Source: Bugulina stolonifera
Lineage: Eukaryota; Bryozoa; Gymnolaemata; Cheilostomatida; Bugulidae
Direction of reading: 5' to 3'
Assembly: GCA_935421135.1 (NCBI GenBank)
Contig: OW285190.1
Span: 16,006,501 to 16,070,500 of the forward strand
Length of the DNA stretch: 64,000 nucleotides
Shown here in pieces: positions 38,807 to 50,301 of the stretch; positions within the stretch are counted from its first letter, which is position 1, and each line of letters starts with the position of its first letter. Made by a program: the position numbers and the translations under genes. The notes below the pieces were generated by a model. The model did not search any database. It was not told the origin of the DNA and saw nothing but the letters and a program-made list of their open reading frames with translations.

Positions 38807-41097
38807 TCATTGATTTGACTTGCCTGTCTGTTCTTTTTTATCTTTCGATTCTGTGACTTCTTCCTTTACATCAACTTGCCTCATTGCTGCAGCTAGGGGA
38901 ACCTCAGCTGGTGTCTTAGTCTGTTGAGGAAGGGTCACCAGAAACATGGCTCCCTAAATAAAGAGATCAAAAGATTAAAGACACTAACATGTTGTTTATT
39001 TTTGGCCACTTTCTACAGGCTAAGTAAGTCAATTAAATACACCTAACAGTTAGTTTAAATTTGAATTTAAATTTGCATAATTTCTTTAGATTTAATTTTG
39101 ATACAAAGATTACATTTACTAGTCCTAAAAGCAAGTCTGTATAATATACATGTAATTATACACAGTGTATGCCACTTGAATGGGATTATATCAGACAGGA
39201 AGTGATAACTATGGGAGCACAATTTGTGGGACAGATTTGTTGACCAATTATATCATAGTTAGTAATTAGGGTAATCTTGAAAATGATGTGAACATTTAGT
39301 TTCTAAGCTCTCTTGAGTTGCTGAAAATATGGTATCGTATTTAATTGGAGCACTACTAGAGAAGACCTCAGTCTCACCCAAGGAAAAGATTACTATAGCT
39401 ACAATAGTATAGCCCAAGTATCTGCTAAATCAACCTATTATCATGCATTGTGTATTGACAGCTGGCCTGTTAACATCTGATTATTTTTACTGTTTTTCAG
39501 TGGCCATGAGTCATCTAGGATGTTTTAAGAATAACTTAATGTTTTAACACTTCATCCTCACTGAGAGGATCATATTAGGAAAAATAGGAGCTTAGTTGAC
39601 TAACTGCAAGTTTAGTAGGGAATGTTTGTTATTGGAATAATTTTCAACCTAGAAAGGATATATGAAATAGCTCGTAACGTACCCAGCCATGGCGGTTCAC
39701 TGCGTACACCATATTCATCAACCTGTCTGTATCCCATATTGCTGAATGTAAGCATTGCCAGGTGCTGAAAGCTACTATTAGTTCCGCTACAACTCTCACA
39801 AAGTCTAAATACTAAAATAAAAATATATATCCAGTGTGAATGAGTTTGAATGTAGTCCACTAATAACCAGCAATTGAAGACGAATTTTGTCAAATAAATG
39901 CACAGAATACATTCACTTTATTTCTAATGTAACAGCTTCTTTTACCTTCCATTAGCTTGTGAGTGATAACAGTCATAACAACTTTATATAGAAAGTAAAA
40001 ATATAGCAAGCGTCTCATAGTTTTCTGTTGATGCTGTTTCACTACCAAATATGGCAATACATATAACATACCTCAGCTATTTCCTGGAAGCCCACGTGCC
40101 CTTCAGTACTTGTAATCCGACCATATGTGGGATGTGTAGATAGATAATTCAGTATTTCCTGAGGAGTGAATGACGCAATAGTTTCAGCTACGGGTTTTGG
40201 GATAGGGATACCATCAACTATCATTGTATAAGAATATCAAATATTCAGTGGAACAAGCCATAAAAGTGTCCTTCATATTCAATAGCAAGCTATAATGTGC
40301 ATCTTAGAAAGTTGTATTTACACTGGAAAGACAACTTCTGATTGAGAAATTGTCTTCATAACAAAACCTCCAAGATTTAGTATGTTTGTTTTCTGGTCAA
40401 GTCACAATGTGTTTAAAAACCTCCAATGTTGAATCTCACAGTGTAAACACAGAATTGAGAGGATTTTGTAGTTTAACCATTAAATTCATCTGTAGTCTGT
40501 CGTCTGTAGAAAAGACATGAAAGCCTAAAAACTGGGAAGTGTGACGGGTAAATGTTTTAATAAGAATATCAGGTACACAAGTGTTGGCTTACCAACTAAT
40601 CTAAACTATTGTTACTTTTTTCTTACCCAACTTGGTGATGTAGTTTGCATAGTGCATGTATCCTGGTATATTGTTTATAGCAGGGGTTCCAAACACAAAC
40701 TCAATCTGATGAGCTGTGCACCTCTGATTTACAAAATACTTGGTGATTGACCTCAGTCTAAAAAAATAAAATGTTAATGTTATGTAATGCAATAGGGCCT
40801 ACTGCTGGCAAGGAGAACTACCTTTATCACCACAAGTTCTGATGAAGTGGAAAAGCATGCTTAATTAACTCGGTCTGTACTCTGCAGGCCTGAAATATTA
40901 TTGTATTCACTATTGTGTATAGTGTAGATATGATAGCCACAAATTAAGGTGGCATGGTGGTAGCGCAACTCACTTAGTTAAAATTAATGCAAAGGTCTAA
41001 GTACCATAATAGACTATACTCCTCGTGTATAAAACACTAACCTGGGTAGGTAAAGAGCTGTCAACAGTTCTATTGTTGTAGGAGGTCTTGCTGACAT
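38807..41097 (-). CDS. Paralogue F: short family member lacking the zinc module
   Basis: Exons in coding order: 41097-41042, 40757-40627, 40217-40072, 39811-39683, 38953-38807; 609 bp, 202 residues, in frame. It is close to D: exon 2 has RLRSITKYFVNQRC, exon 3 has YLSTHPTYGRI, exon 4 has VAFSTWQCL..HGW, and the last exon opens MFLVTLPQQTK like D's MFLVALPQQVK. After a charged linker (VKEEVTESKDKKEQ) the frame stops at 38807-38809 with no Cys residues. I found no further exon with a Cys-rich module. Either the module was deleted or the gene has evolved to encode only the N-terminal module. Confidence 0.78.
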
Positions 41098-43781
41098 TCT
41101 CCTACAGATAGGTAATAACAGTCATGATGTAATATCAATTAATTGTTGCTAAAGTACTAAAATAGGCCCTACTTCTAGCTCTGCAATGTAGATTTACGGT
41201 GGACACACAAAGAATTATTTAGGTTCCATTCATCATACCAAATTCTATGTATATTGCACTACGTTTTTTAGATAAAAATCAGTTAACAGCCTTCCAACAA
41301 GAAAATTAACAGACAGGCAAATTTGGCTTCAGTTCATATGAAGTGAAAGCAAGAGCAGAGTAATGCTGGTCACAGCTGACTGAAATACAGCAGACACTTT
41401 AGTATAAAGCACAATACTGTCTTCCTGGGCATCAAAACAGCATCAGTAAATAACACCATATCTGCTGAAAATTATTACACAATAGGCTACATAAACCTGC
41501 ATTCACATGTATATTGACTATCTCTATCTCTCCAATCAAACCCAGTCATATAATTCAATGAACATTTTTTCATTAACTTGAAGAGAACCCAGACTAAGTC
41601 TGAAGTGACCCACTGTATAACTCCCACCCTAGTAACACTGTCAACTATCTATTATACAGCACCTAGTAAATTGTCAACTATGCTAATAGTATCAAAATGG
41701 CGACAAAGTTTGGGATTAGTCTTTATTTCTACAAAATTCAATTTCTATAACTCAAGTGCAGAGTAATATAATTATTATAATAAATGTAATTCTAGGCTTA
41801 ATCTGAATGGTATAGAAAGTTAAACTTACTTGTGTAGTTATTCCTGTATTTATCCAACAAGGGATATGTTTTGAAGTACAATGTAAAATAACACAGCTGG
41901 GCCAAGGCAAGAAATCTCATAAATTCTCAGGTTAGGTGAGATTGTGATTAGGTAACACATGTTGTCAAATGCCAGCTTACATAACTGTACGTTCAAGGAC
42001 CATTGTTAAGAACTGAGCAACTATCTATAAGTGCCCAAGTCTATTGTATTCATTTGTCTTGTTCCCCTTTGTTGGGATGCTGAGTTTGGTTTGGAAGTCA
42101 TTTGATGAAAGACTACCCACATGTCACATCCTAGACACATTAGTAAACTTGTTGCATCAGTCAGTTCCAAGCATTTTCAGAGGTCAATGGGCTAAATAGT
42201 GACCTCTGTTTGAAATTACTTGGCAGAGTTTAATTTAGCAATACTACACCACTTTTACAAAGGAAGTTTTTTTACTATCAATTTTGTTGGGCGAATCTGC
42301 TAAATCTGACCTAGATGTGTAACCCTTGTGCTTCTGATGTGAGAGAAGACAACTACTATCAAGATCTGAAATTGTTAGACCAGAAATACAAATACCTGAG
42401 AAACAATAACATATATGTTACTATTATAATATTATAATCATCATACCCTACTGTATAACATAATTTATTATGTTAGATCATAACAGTTTCCAGTATGACG
42501 ATGAGTAAGGTGAGGCTTCTGTTGATTAGACACAAAACATTGGTCAATGTAGCTATTAAAGTGCCAACTGCACTCCAAGTTATCGAGAGTCATATTGTTT
42601 AGTACCTGAATGGAGAAACAAGCATTAGTACACCAAACTAACCAACTACACCTGGGCAGAGAGTGACATGGTTGTTAGACCTTAGGTTTACTTTCCACAA
42701 GCTCAGAGTTTTGAAAGAGGCATGAAAAGCCTGTATTCTGCTGCAACACTCCTATAATAAATCAACAAGTTCAGGCTTACCCTTTTAAATGCTGATTTCA
42801 CAAGTAGAAATTAAAACTGGCAAATAGTTCGATATTGGTCGCTATTTTTTTTAGTTTTGCTGACATGATGTGCTGACATGATGTACTGACATGGCGTGCT
42901 GACATGATGTGCTGACATGATGTGCTGACATGACGTACTGACACGACGTACTGACACGACGTGCTGACATAATGTGCTTACATGATGTGCTGACATGACA
43001 CGCTGACATGAAAACCTGATGCGTGCTGATGATCACTCACTTTGTTTTGAATCAATTCGAATACAGCATCAGCATGGTGTGCTGGTAGCAACCTGGTGTG
43101 TGGGCTCAAAGAGGGAATTTACATTACATAATATGCTTTGACATGGCTGCCACTCTTGAGTACCGATTGCATAAAATATGAAATCCACCATATTATATTT
43201 ATTGAATGATGCTGAAACTAAATTGAAAGCTGTAACCTATCAAATTTCCTTAAAAAATATCATGAGTTGGTTAAAAATCAAAATATTTAATGTAAAGCTG
43301 ACAGCTTACAAGCCGTGTAAGCTTTTTCAGCTTTTATGGGAAAAGTTTGTCCTTTGGAACAAGTTGTTTGCAAGTTGCTGCTGAAGCTACTCCTGGTGGT
43401 AAGTGAACAAATATTATGATATTCTTTCCTTTTTTAACACCTGACTTGTCTACTTGAAAATGTCTCCTGCAAGTCTCATAGGTGTTTATTCTTGAGTATT
43501 AATTGCCAGTGTAGCTTTTGGGTGGTAGACAATGCCATGCAATTATAAACCTACCTAATTTATTTACTGTAGTATCCACAGTTTTGTTAATTGTTAAGAA
43601 TGAAACTGGAGGAGAACAACAAAGAGGCTGCAGTTTTAACTTCAACTAAATTAATTATCAATCTCTGACTACAGTATAATTGCTCCGATGTTTTCCTCTC
43701 ATTCTCTTCATTCAATGTTTTAGAGCTGTCGGCATATGCAGAAAAGGACTAGTTTTAATTCTAGTATTTCAAGCAAGTAAA
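41098..43781. promoter_or_regulatory. Divergent spacer between genes F (-) and G (+)
   Basis: A 2.7-kb region that must hold the promoters of both genes. No exon recognised. At 42855-43030 there is an array of about eleven copies of a 15-bp unit CTGACATGATGTG with CTGACACGACGTA variants. Frames through it are repeat translations. Confidence 0.5.
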
Positions 43782-46700
43782 ATGGCTGGAAAGTCACCCA
43801 AGACCATTGAAGTATTAGCAGCAATATACTTACCAGGGTTGGTTTTTAATTACCTCTTATTGTGAGATATACGTACAAGTACATGTACATGTATGGCATT
43901 CAAAGTATTTGCTGGTGCCATTTAAAAAGAGGTAAATTGTAGGTCTTTACTGATTCAGATAGAATGAGATCTTGAGATGCTTGAACAACCCAGGGCACAC
44001 AAGCAATGGCTAACCCTTAAAACTTTAAGTCATATTCCAATGTATTGGAGTAATTAGAGTGCCTGCCCTGAGGTCTACAGTGCCGAAGGCCCCGGTTTAA
44101 AATATCATTATCTTCTACAGACTGCTAGGACTGTGTAGCCCAGATGTACATTGACACGCCTGTGAACTGAGAGCAAACTTGTGTACCAATGGAGCTCAGT
44201 CATATGGCTACGCCTTGTGATTTTAACCAACAGTTTTCGACTGATATATGGGAATCAAACATTGCACATATTACATGTAATTGCACCCACTATTGATGAG
44301 AACACAACAACAGTGGCATAAAACTACATGTAATTAGAGCTAATTTTGGGGGGTTTGATGTTTGTGAAAAAACTAAATGTAACATTGGATTATTCAAATT
44401 CAACTGTGGTAGCACTCACTAACAACTAAAGTTATAGCTATAGCATATATTGAAATTATTGTTGCCCATTATAGTAACTGTACTAGTGATGATTTATGTA
44501 CATTTAGTAACTGTACTAGTGATGATGTCTGTACAAATAGTAACTGTAATAGTGATGATGTCTGTACATTTAGTCTGAGAAGAATGGTAGAAGAAAAAGA
44601 TGTTAATCCTAACTTTACAATGAAAAAAAATAGAAGCTGTGTTTGGGAAACGGGCAGTAGAGAATGTCTCGGCATATAGAGAGTATTTCGTACACATATT
44701 TGGAATAGGTAAGGGAGAAGATCTAATAATCCACCATATTTGTTATGACATAGAATCTGTATAAGTACTAAGTAGCAAGAAGGAACTGAAGTCCAGCAAT
44801 TCTATCTATTATTACCTTCTTTCTTTTGGAATTAATTTTCAAGTAAGAGGTGGCAAATCACAACTAAAACAAGTATCACTGCTAGGAAGGATGTAGGTTA
44901 CGAGTTTGATATTGTAAAATAGTACTAGATGCATTTTTGTTTTTCATATTATGTTATTCCATATATTATTTTGATACTGCTGCTAATATTGAAACACAAG
45001 GAATGAAAATCAAAATATGTCTAGTACTATTTTATAGCCTGAAGATTTCAATCAACTTGTAACTGATAAATCTCACTTAAACATCAAGACTAGCACCACC
45101 TACTGCAGAAAGAATGACCAGGTTTCCTACTTCAAACCTTACCTCACCTGCGATTCTTATCTAATTTTCTCTTGCTCATAACTACTATATAGATGATTTA
45201 TATTCACACTTGATGTGCCTGTCTCTCTGGTTACTGATTTATCCTTCTAGAGTCCAACTGTAGCATTTCTTCTGTATAATAAACAGATCAGACTAGAATT
45301 ATTATAGTAACTAACCTGCCTGGATAAATAACTTGTTTTGTAGCCGCTACAACACATGTCCTCTATACAAGAATGGAGATCCCAGATATGACCAGATTTA
45401 CCCCACCAGGTGTGATCAGTTATGTTGTCGAACACCCATTCCATGATCATATAAGATCTGGACAAATATGCAGCTTCTACCACATTGCTAAAGTGAGTAA
45501 CTACAAGTGGGAACTGATTATAATACGTTGAGATTATGTGTTGAGTTTATATCCATTATGTTGAGATATGGAGTGTCCTAGAATCGTTTACAAGGACAAG
45601 ATCCATGTTATTGCTAAGACTAGCTCTTGGAAACTCTTTATTTCCTTACTATCACTTCTTTTTGAATACCTTGGCATGTAAGCCTACCTGAAATAATATA
45701 TTTATTATAACGATGTATTATAATAATACAGAAATACATTTACAATGGACTCTATTTATTTTTCAGTATCTAGTATTTGTGAGAGATGTGGCAGAGGGAA
45801 TAATTCGTACGAGCTCTGAACAATGCTTATCTGCTTTGATATGGCACACACATGATGCACTGAATCTGCTGCTGAATAGCTTATATCTCAAGAGTTCCTC
45901 CTGGGTAAGTAGAGAGTTTGGAAGGAAGTCTTGCGGTTTGTAGGATAGAAATTATGTAAGTATTTTCTGAAGCTTCAAGAGGCAACATCAATAATATCAT
46001 CACCTGAACCTAGTTGATAGCAGAAGTAGAAGTCTATCAGTTAGTTATGTCAACTACACTAGAGAGGTAGAATGTAGATAGTGCTGTCTTCTTAAGCACG
46101 GAATTTATTTTTTGAGCAGTCAGAGACTTGTTTCAAATCGCAAGGTGGCATAACAAGATGAGTGTCTAATGTTCAGTTTGCTCAGAGCATGTCTACTGCT
46201 CACCGGTGAAGCTTCCTTTTATAAGGTTGCTGAGCTGGTGCTAGTAGTGGTAGTGGTAGCATGTTCTGTTCACTGTGCTAAGCGACTAGGTGCCCTTGAC
46301 GCCTGGGTTCAAATCCCAGCCAGAGACATGGTATTTTCATGGATTTGGAACAAGTGTTTGACTGCTCAAATAAATAAATTCTTTGCTAAAAATACACCAC
46401 TATGTGTACATGTATATACAAGAATGGCCAAACCTCCTAACATAGAATGTAGATATAAAGAATAATAATAAGAAGTGATGAAGTAACGTTACATTGGCAG
46501 TAATAAATTACACAGTTATGCTCTTATATCTCTATTGTTATTGTTAGGAGAGTATATTTGATGTAAGGCCCCTTCTACCAAGTGATAAGATACTAAGAGG
46601 TACGCAAGCCACTGAATCTCTGGAGGTGATTAGACTAGAACCGACGGGAGCAAGAATGGCTCGTGCAATGAAAGAAATTGTAGAAAATTCTGGAGCAACT

Positions 46701-47243
46701 CAGAGAGGAGGAGCGGAAGCAGGAACAAGAAGAGAAACAGGGGGTGAATCAAGGAGTGGAGCAATAGAATCAAGGAGTGGAGCAGTAGTAGCAGAAATTA
46801 GAGAAGCAATTGCTCAAAACAGACAAACAGTATTTCACCTTACTCCGCTTTATTGCAATTGTAAACTCTTATTTCCTTCTCCACCAAGTCATGCCCATGC
46901 GAGATCTTTGTATATCAAAGTATGTTCAGAATGTAAGAAGTACATTTGTCTCTTATGTGGTTGGGTAGCCCACTCTACCAATTTTACAGGTTATGACCAT
47001 TTAAAGACAATGCACGGGCAACTACCACCAGTTCCAGGAGAAAGAGAGTATATTTTGAATCAACAGGCTCTTCGGAGTATATGTTTTAATTGTATATCCA
47101 TAGGATGGATTGGAGGAACACCAAATAAAAGCTATGGGAGATGTAAAGCGTGCTATGCTTTTCAGTGCTACACTTGCAACATGACTCACAACAAGCTTAG
47201 AGCTGCGCGAAAACATGCAAATGAATTTCATTCAATTGTTTAG
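43782..47243 (+). CDS. Paralogue G: zinc-module protein with an A8 frameshift
   Basis: Exons 43782-43837, 44574-44708, 45344-45492, 45767-45904, 46548-47243; total 1174 bp, one base more than a multiple of three. All conserved landmarks are present: TIEVLAAIYLP, VFGKRAVENVS, YVVEHPFHDH, FVRDVAEGII, LIWHTHDALN, a charged linker, and a complete zinc module (CNCKL, CSECKKYICLLCGW, H..MH, CFNC, CKAC, CYTC, H..H). The extra base falls in a run of eight A at 44623-44630 in exon 2: before the run the frame matches the family, after it the frame matches only if one base is skipped. This could be an assembly error, a recent inactivating mutation, or slippage; the rest of the gene shows no decay. The spacing and splice sites are otherwise normal. 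Confidence 0.75.
44465..44573 (+). repeat. 33-bp tandem repeat abutting exon 2 of gene G
   Basis: Three copies of a unit containing TAGTAACTGTACTAGTGATGAT and GTACA. The last copy ends in the splice acceptor TACATTTAG used by exon 2, so the acceptor itself is part of the repeat. Confidence 0.85.
46166..46400 (+). mobile_element. tRNA-derived SINE, copy 2, in an intron of gene G
   Basis: Same family as 3339-3553, better preserved: a near-perfect B box GGTTCAAATCC (46306-46316), an A-box-like segment GTGGTAGTGGTAGCATG upstream, and the shared tail CTTTGCTAAAAATACA. It sits in the intron before the last exon of gene G. A 98-codon frame across it is not a gene. Confidence 0.75.
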
Positions 47244-47719
47244 CTGATAAGAGTTTCGCCCAGGTGTCAACACTGTTAGACAGGAAAATACATGTAGTAT
47301 AAGCCTAGAGCAATCAGTAGGCCTACCATATCTTTTCAAGACGTGGCAGTACAGTTTATTATTATGGTATCATATAACAAATACATACATAATTTTTAAA
47401 GAAATTAATCTCATACCTTCTGCCAGCATTTTACTTGGTATTTTTATAGTTAAACTGTTGGAGCGTAACTCCATCTTGTATTAATCAGAGTGGCTTCTAC
47501 TACTTTTATTTGCAGATAAATTTTGAACTGTATTATTGTAATAAATTGGCAGAAACTGACAAGTGCTCTCGTTAAATCAACTGTTTGATTAGCACTACAG
47601 AGTACAGCAAGTCCACATATCTCTTCTTACTCCTTGCATTGAATAATATAAGGCATTCTACAGTGTAATAATACTTAGACACTTTGTATGTCCCCCAAAA
47701 TTTGAACATTAGGTAGACA
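47244..47719. other. 3' flank of gene G
   Basis: AT-rich, with a GTAATAAATTGG stretch at about 47538 that could serve as a polyadenylation signal. Nothing else recognised. Confidence 0.4.
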
Positions 47720-47727
47720 ATATTGTG

Positions 47728-47871
47728 ATGGAACAGCCAGCCAACCCCGTACCCAGGCCGACTTATGCTGAAATCATTAAGAAGGCCATGATACCTAAAC
47801 GGGTGTTGTCTCTCCTGGACGACTCTAAGAAGACTCTAGTGGCTAGCCTTCCTTGGCTAGCCAAACAGTGA
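47728..47871 (+). CDS. 47-codon open frame at the start of LTR copy 3
   Basis: Starting four bases inside the LTR, an ATG opens a 47-residue frame (begins MEQPANPVPRPTYAEIIKK, ends LPWLAKQ) rich in Pro, Lys and Leu, stopping at TGA 47869-47871. The GGCTAGCCAAGGNAGGCTAGC end is conserved in LTR copy 2, but the ATG part is not. It may be the remnant of a coding sequence captured at the U3 end, or chance. No function can be assigned. Confidence 0.3.
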   Translation: MEQPANPVPRPTYAEIIKKAMIPKRVLSLLDDSKKTLVASLPWLAKQ

Positions 47872-48474
47872 TATTATCCATATTATCCATTCATGCATTA
47901 TTGTCTTACCTTGTACATTTATTATATGTGCATGATTACACTCTTATTATAATCAACGACTTATCGTGTGCTCTATTATTGTTATTCACTAATCAGATTA
48001 TTGTAACTACACTTGGTTTTCCCACATATTATAAACAGTTATCTTCTCTTATCTGATTGTACAAGATCGAGTATTTTACCATAATATACTTTTGAAGGCC
48101 GATATCTTGGAATAGGCCCATATTTATATACTTTCCATTTCGGACCATTGTAAACACCTTTTGTGCCAAGACCGGCCCTTTTTGTGGCCGATGTCGGGTG
48201 GAACCATCCATGTTGTTGCATCAGTTCCGGACTCGATACCTTATCGGCCATGCTCGGTACCTTATCGGCCCTTTTACCGGAAGTATATTTAGTATATAAG
48301 GCAGTACATTTTCTGTATGAAATCAGTTGTTGATTGTGCTCTAATAAAGCAACATCTCCTGACTCAAACCTAGAGGCTTACTCTTGTAGGCGGGTAACTC
48401 CACCGGCGGATCCATAGATCCATACGGCTGGAGTTCATTCCCATCCTCGTTTAAGCATATCTCTACACCACTTC

Positions 48475-48480
48475 TACGGC
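48475..48480. other. Target-site duplication, left copy (TACGGC)
   Basis: TACGGC immediately precedes the element end AGTAGTATAG and is repeated exactly at 57820-57825 after the other end. Confidence 0.93.
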
Positions 48481-48845
48481 AGTAGTATAGTCAGTGCACT
48501 TCTAGACAGACACGCACTCATTGACCCCTGTTTTCAACCAATCACAAGCCGGTATTTCCGATTTCAACCAATCACAGAAGAGCACAAAAATTTTGCACAC
48601 GACCTTGCCAAGGTCACCCCAAAATCCCCCCTTCTGATTGGTCGAAAAAACATTTGCACACTTGACCCCGAACCCGGCCACGACCCCTTCCCTTCCTCCT
48701 TCCCACCCTCCTCCCCTCCCCCTCCCCCACCTCCCACTCCTCCCTCCTCCCCGCCACCGCCCTCGTCCCGTCCGCACCACCGCCGCCGCCGCCACCGCCG
48801 CCCTCACCACCGCCGCCGCCGCCGCCACCACCACCGCCCTCACCA

Positions 48846-48876
<31 letters not shown>

Positions 48877-49750
48877 CGCCACCACCACCACCGCCGCCAC
48901 CACCACCACCGCCACCGCCGCCGCCGCCGCCACCACCACCACCACCACCGCCGCCGCCGCCGCCATCACCGTCATCACCGCCACCCCTCCTCCACCGCCG
49001 CCCACCCTCCCCCCCGCAACCCCCACTCACCCGAACGACCAATCGTTTGAGGCGGTCAAGCCGCGTCCGCCCACGTTGCGTGCGGCGCCGACCGTACACG
49101 TGGAGGCGACGCCGGTGCCCCGTATCCACCGGGCCAAGCGACTAGGCAGCGGCCCGCCGCTTCTCCCGAGCCCTCCACTCGAAAAGCTTGTGATCTAAAC
49201 GAGCGAATTCGGCTGCGCTTCTTCGCCTATAACTCTCATTAGCGATAAGAAGAAGTACTACGGAAGGCTTGGTTTCAGCGATAAGAAGAAGTACTACGGA
49301 AGGCTTGGTTTATGATGTGCATTGCATTGTTAATAAAGAAATGTGTAAAGTCTCGGCTATAAATATACTGATGGGAAGAAGGGTTGTTTCTATAATATAC
49401 ATTGTATTGACAACAAAGAACCGTGTGCATGTGTTAAGTCAGCATATATATATATAATGCATTAAATAAACTTTTCACAATGGTGACAATAGAATGAATA
49501 AAAGATTGTGTACACGTGTTAAAACACAATTGAAAGAATAAAAGACACATATTAAAAGAGTATGTCATATCTGTTATTAGCAAGGAAGTCTGTGTGCATG
49601 TGTTAAGACAGTGTATATTATACATTAGATAAAATTTTCACAATAGTAGCAATAGAATAAATAAAAGGTTGTGTGCATGTGTTAAGTCAGCATTATGTAA
49701 TATATTAAATAAACTTTTTACAATAGTAGCAATAGAATAAATAAAAGATT
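48481..49750 (+). repeat. Left terminal inverted repeat
   Basis: Pairs with 56592-57819. It contains, from the tip: the end motif, two CAACCAATCACA boxes (about 48537 and 48574) and ATTGGTCG (about 48637), which are CCAAT-type sites; a GC-rich core; a 36-bp segment AGCGATAAGAAGAAGTACTA.. present twice here (from about 49242) but once in the right arm; and AATAAA-rich sequence. The two arms differ by scattered substitutions and small indels, so they are not freshly homogenised. Confidence 0.9.
48770..48970 (+). repeat. (CCG/CCA)n tract inside the left TIR
   Basis: About 200 bp of CCG and CCA triplets with few interruptions, mirrored in the right TIR at about 57330-57530. Long open frames exist on both strands (poly-Ala/Thr, poly-Gly and poly-Val/Ala), but the arms differ by an indel (seven versus six C near 49010 / 57281) that changes the frame, so I do not call a gene. 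Confidence 0.9.
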
Positions 49751-50160
49751 GAGTGTATGTGTTAAGTCAGCATTATGTAATACATTAAATACACTTTTTA
49801 CAACACTAGCAATAGAATGAATAAAAAAAGCTACATATGTAAAGGAGTATGTCATAGCTATTGTTAGCAAGAAAAGTCTGTGTACATGTGTTAAGGGCAG
49901 CATATATAATACATTAAATAAACTTTTCACAATAGTAGCAATAGAATAAATAGAGATTGTGTACACATGTTGAAATATCATTATAATATGATTTAAACAC
50001 AATTGAAAGAATAAAAGACACATATGTAAAGGAGTATGTCATAGCTATTATAGCAAGAGACAGCTGTGTGCATGTGTTAAGTCAGCACATATAATACATT
50101 AAACAAACTTTTTACAAAAGTAGCAATAGAATGTATAAAAGGATGTGTATAAGTGTTAGA
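49400..50160 (+). repeat. Tandem array of an ~85-90-bp unit at the inner edge of the TIR
   Basis: About seven imperfect copies containing GTGCATGTGTTAAGTCAGCA, ATACATTAAATAAACTTTT and CACAATAGTAGCAATAGAAT. The outer copies belong to the TIR; further copies extend inward only on the left. Many AATAAA motifs read inward. Confidence 0.85.
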
Positions 50161-50301
50161 ATACCATTATATAATAATTTAAAAAATAATTTAAAAAAAT
50201 CCTCACTGATTTGATATCACATAAAAGTAAATGCAGAGGGAATGAGACACTACAGAGAGAGAGAGTGGGAGAAAGAGAGTGGGAGAAAAAAGAAAAGATG
50301 A

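Noticed and set aside
42855..43030. Short regular repeats as a CRISPR-like array
   Set aside because: Units are contiguous 15-bp tandem repeats without unique spacers, in a eukaryotic genome.
46306..46316. B box as part of a real tRNA gene
   Set aside because: No cloverleaf can be drawn around it, and the sequence is repeated near 3.4 kb with a SINE-type tail.
46169..46465. A 98-codon plus-strand frame
   Set aside because: It runs across a tRNA-derived SINE whose other copy near 3.4 kb does not keep the frame.
48638..49198. Frames of 170-186 codons in both TIRs (poly-Ala/Thr, poly-Gly, poly-Val)
   Set aside because: Low-complexity triplet repeat; frames are open on both strands and the two TIR arms differ by an indel that changes the downstream frame, so no protein is conserved.
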